Source: Thermoplasmata archaeon (GTDB taxonomy: Archaea > Thermoplasmatota > Thermoplasmata > Thermoplasmatales > Thermoplasmataceae). From it: a stretch of 7,559 nt of DNA. This document shows, one piece after another, positions 5,657 to 7,559 of this stretch; the first letter of the stretch is position 1; the number at the start of each line of letters is the position of its first letter. Below the pieces are notes generated by a model, which worked only from the letters and a program-made list of their open reading frames with translations, ran no database searches and was not told where the DNA came from. The stretch spans positions 1 to 7,559 of the forward strand of contig JAKAYH010000099.1 of assembly GCA_021826835.1 (NCBI GenBank), read 5' to 3'. The position numbers were made by a program, and so were the translations under genes.

Positions 5657-6442
5657 ATGACGAATAATGTTGATTGGATACAAAAGAGCTTACAAACTGT
5701 GTATGAAGAAGGATATTTAAATAGATTGGTAAACATTTACCCAATAAATGAAAATAGTTTCAGAGATGTTAGTAAAGAGCTAATTGAAGACATAAAAGAC
5801 TCTTACAATAAAAGAGATCCCATTGGAGTTGTAAAACATTGCTTATGCTTAGAAAAGTTCCCAATTGACAATCCATATATTTCCATGATCAGGGAAAAGA
5901 GAATTTTTGAAAAGAATTTGGAGGTAGTAGAAACGATAGGAAACCTCTTATTAAAAATGGAAATAAGGAATTTAGAAACACTAATTAAGGCACCAAAATC
6001 TGGAAGCAGACAATTTGGTCATTCATTTAAGTTGTGGCTAAAAAGTAATTATGAAAAAAATTTTTTAATATATGATAAATTTGAACAATATCATGATAAC
6101 GGACTGAAATTTTTAGATGGGTCAGACGATACTTTGAAGCATTATATCAGTAATAACTTCGAGATCAAAACTGAAAAAGGATTGGATTTAGTGTTTAAAA
6201 AGAATGGTAGAACATATATTGGTGAGGCAAAATTCATAACTGATAGTGGGGGAACGCAAACAAACCAGCTGAATATTGCATTAGATATTGCGAAAAAAGA
6301 CAGTGATTATATAGGCAGTATTGCAATAATTGATGGGATACCATGGATTAATCGTTCTTATTTAAATAAAATAAAGGTAGAAGCCGTTAATAAAAACGTT
6401 TTAACTGTTCTACTACTTCCTGAGTATCTCTCAAATCTTTAA
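5657..6442 (+). CDS. Type II restriction endonuclease, PD-(D/E)xK superfamily
   Basis: This 261-residue protein has the PD-(D/E)xK nuclease core: D177 in GLDLVF and E190-A-K192 in YIGEAKF, separated by a beta-hairpin length of 12 residues. After this comes SGGTQTNQ (197-204), a G-rich, Gln-rich stretch seen after the catalytic lysine in several type II enzymes. N-terminal to it, GSRQFGHSFKLWL (116-128) resembles the Arg/Gly-containing helix found before the core in many restriction enzymes. The rest of the N-terminal half is mostly helical in appearance. It should cut double-stranded DNA at a short site protected by the neighbouring methyltransferase; the site cannot be read from the sequence. 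The ATG at 5657 is the first start after an in-frame TAA at 5648-5650. Its 3' end overlaps the convergent methyltransferase gene by 56 bases. The A/T-rich composition suggests transfer. I could not name its subfamily. Confidence 0.82.
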   Translation: MTNNVDWIQKSLQTVYEEGYLNRLVNIYPINENSFRDVSKELIEDIKDSYNKRDPIGVVKHCLCLEKFPIDNPYISMIREKRIFEKNLEVVETIGNLLLKMEIRNLETLIKAPKSGSRQFGHSFKLWLKSNYEKNFLIYDKFEQYHDNGLKFLDGSDDTLKHYISNNFEIKTEKGLDLVFKKNGRTYIGEAKFITDSGGTQTNQLNIALDIAKKDSDYIGSIAIIDGIPWINRSYLNKIKVEAVNKNVLTVLLLPEYLSNL

Positions 6443-7559
6443 TACTTACAGTTGTTAGTATTTCTTTTACTTGTTTTAAGCCTAAATATTTTCTTATATA
6501 TTTGGGATTGTCCGTATATTTGTAAGTCGTCATAAAATCCCCACCCGTTTTGTCTCTTAAATCATTCAAAATTTTATTAAATAGCTCCATAAGAAGGCGA
6601 CTTTCCTCTGCAGTTAATTGGGGTTCGATAAAGATTTGTATAGGGTTGGTCCTGTAAGTGGAGCCTTTAACAAAAATTCCATCTGCGCCAAATTCATCAC
6701 GTATAGAGTAAATACCAGCTTTTCCATTGAGTGAACCAGTATCGACGGTTCTGACGAATAAAGGATTTGATTTTATTTTCTCGTATAATAAATCATTAAC
6801 GCGAAAGATCTCTTTTGTGTATTTTCCGCTTACATAATTCTTTGAATTCAAAAGTATAACCTCATGTTCACCATCATTTTTCACAATTTCATCATAATTG
6901 AGATAAAATTTTACATTCAGATGGTCTCTCTTGTATTCGATTTTCAAGTAATCCGAATACTGATTATTTGGTTTAAAGTTATTTTTCTCAAGTAAACTAT
7001 ATTTCAATTTTTCTACTTTACTATTTATTTTGTATGCATCAAACTCTATTTTACTATTAAGCAAATTCGTCCTTACAAAATTGACTATTAAAACATTAGT
7101 CCCAGTATAATCAAAAATTTTTTTCTCAAATATGTAACAGCTATCTATTTTATAATGTCTTAAGAAATCCTTTCTGATTTTATTAGTTCCTGCATCTGAG
7201 AATAAAAAATTAGATGGAATTACATAAATCATATTTTTTATATCGTGTCTTAGATCGTTCATTAGCGCTATTTGATATAAATCCTGGTATCCTTTGTTCA
7301 TTCCATGAAAATAAACAAGTTCATTACTTGCCTCTTTATGTTTTCTAATATATCCTAAGTAAAGGTAAGGCGGATTCGTAATATGAAATATGGGGAATTC
7401 ACCATCAATTTCTGGGTAATCCTTTAAAGTGTCTCTAACTCTTATATTCTCTCTTGCTAATTCCTTTGTAATACCATAATGAATAACGTTATTGATAGCT
7501 TTGTCAACGGCTTCTTGATTTATATCAAAACATAAAATATGTTCCTTAAAAAATAAAAG
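6387..7559 (-). CDS. DNA adenine-N6-type methyltransferase of the restriction-modification pair; 5' partial
   Basis: The frame is open to the right edge, giving 390 visible residues; the true start and SAM-binding motif I are off-window. Numbering from the edge, FDINQEAV at 11-18 is the acidic SAM-ribose motif, and the catalytic motif NPPY is at 62-65 (bases 7365-7376), followed by LYLGYIRK. NPPY is typical of N6-adenine methyltransferases, although some N4-cytosine enzymes are close. IYVIPSNFLFS and TGTNVLIVNF follow, as in the later beta-strand motifs of TaqI/Eco57I-like enzymes. The C-terminal ~200 residues would be the target-recognition region. The Met at 7299-7301 is internal, since it lies after the catalytic motif. 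The enzyme should protect host DNA against the convergent endonuclease. Low G/C content matches that gene and differs from the left half of the window. Confidence 0.85.
   Translation of the reverse strand, partial: LLFFKEHILCFDINQEAVDKAINNVIHYGITKELARENIRVRDTLKDYPEIDGEFPIFHITNPPYLYLGYIRKHKEASNELVYFHGMNKGYQDLYQIALMNDLRHDIKNMIYVIPSNFLFSDAGTNKIRKDFLRHYKIDSCYIFEKKIFDYTGTNVLIVNFVRTNLLNSKIEFDAYKINSKVEKLKYSLLEKNNFKPNNQYSDYLKIEYKRDHLNVKFYLNYDEIVKNDGEHEVILLNSKNYVSGKYTKEIFRVNDLLYEKIKSNPLFVRTVDTGSLNGKAGIYSIRDEFGADGIFVKGSTYRTNPIQIFIEPQLTAEESRLLMELFNKILNDLRDKTGGDFMTTYKYTDNPKYIRKYLGLKQVKEILTTVSIKDLRDTQEVVEQLKRFY

Noticed and set aside
7299..7301. ATG as start of the methyltransferase
   Set aside because: The in-frame sequence upstream encodes the catalytic NPPY and an acidic SAM motif, so the gene continues past the window edge.
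1..7559. CRISPR array, insertion sequence or rRNA
   Set aside because: There are no regularly spaced repeats, no transposase frame and no rRNA-like sequence.

Overview
The window looks like a chromosomal segment of an archaeon, most likely a Thermoplasmatales-type acidophile (inference). The tRNA-Lys lacks an encoded CCA end. Several genes have A/T-rich TATA-like boxes centred about 25 bases before the start codon, as expected for leaderless archaeal transcripts. Two genes start with GTG or TTG. No strong Shine-Dalgarno site decides any main start, and there are no bacterial -35/-10 pairs.

Layout. Bases 2-1075 (+) hold the C-terminal part of an acyl-CoA synthetase, cut by the left edge. Bases 1151-3130 (+) encode a very large membrane protein ending in a NosR/NapH-like ferredoxin module. 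Bases 3120-4028 (-) encode a second polytopic membrane protein, convergent with the first and overlapping it by 11 bases. The second protein resembles the N-terminal ~280 residues of the first, and part of the same unit recurs inside the large protein. Bases 4130-4705 (-) encode an isochorismatase-fold hydrolase with Gly at the usual nucleophilic Cys position. Bases 4812-5333 (-) encode a YgjP-like HExxH metallopeptidase. A tRNA-Lys(CTT) lies at 5440-5513 (+), followed by a hairpin and T-run.

Right of the tRNA, base composition drops sharply. Bases 361-420 contain 32 G/C of 60, while 6061-6120 contain 13 of 60. This segment carries a type II restriction-modification pair in tail-to-tail orientation: a PD-(D/E)xK endonuclease (5657-6442, +) and an N6-adenine-type DNA methyltransferase (6387-7559, -, cut by the right edge). 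Their 3' ends overlap by 56 bases. This is probably a horizontally acquired island beside a tRNA gene.

How the parts fit. The left half looks like housekeeping genes plus a putative membrane redox pair: a membrane-anchored iron-sulfur protein and a stand-alone relative of its membrane domain. This pair is the best candidate for an undescribed system. The right end is a self-contained defence cassette. No gene-free stretch exceeds 300 bases; the longest (5514-5656) holds the tRNA terminator, an inverted repeat and the endonuclease promoter.
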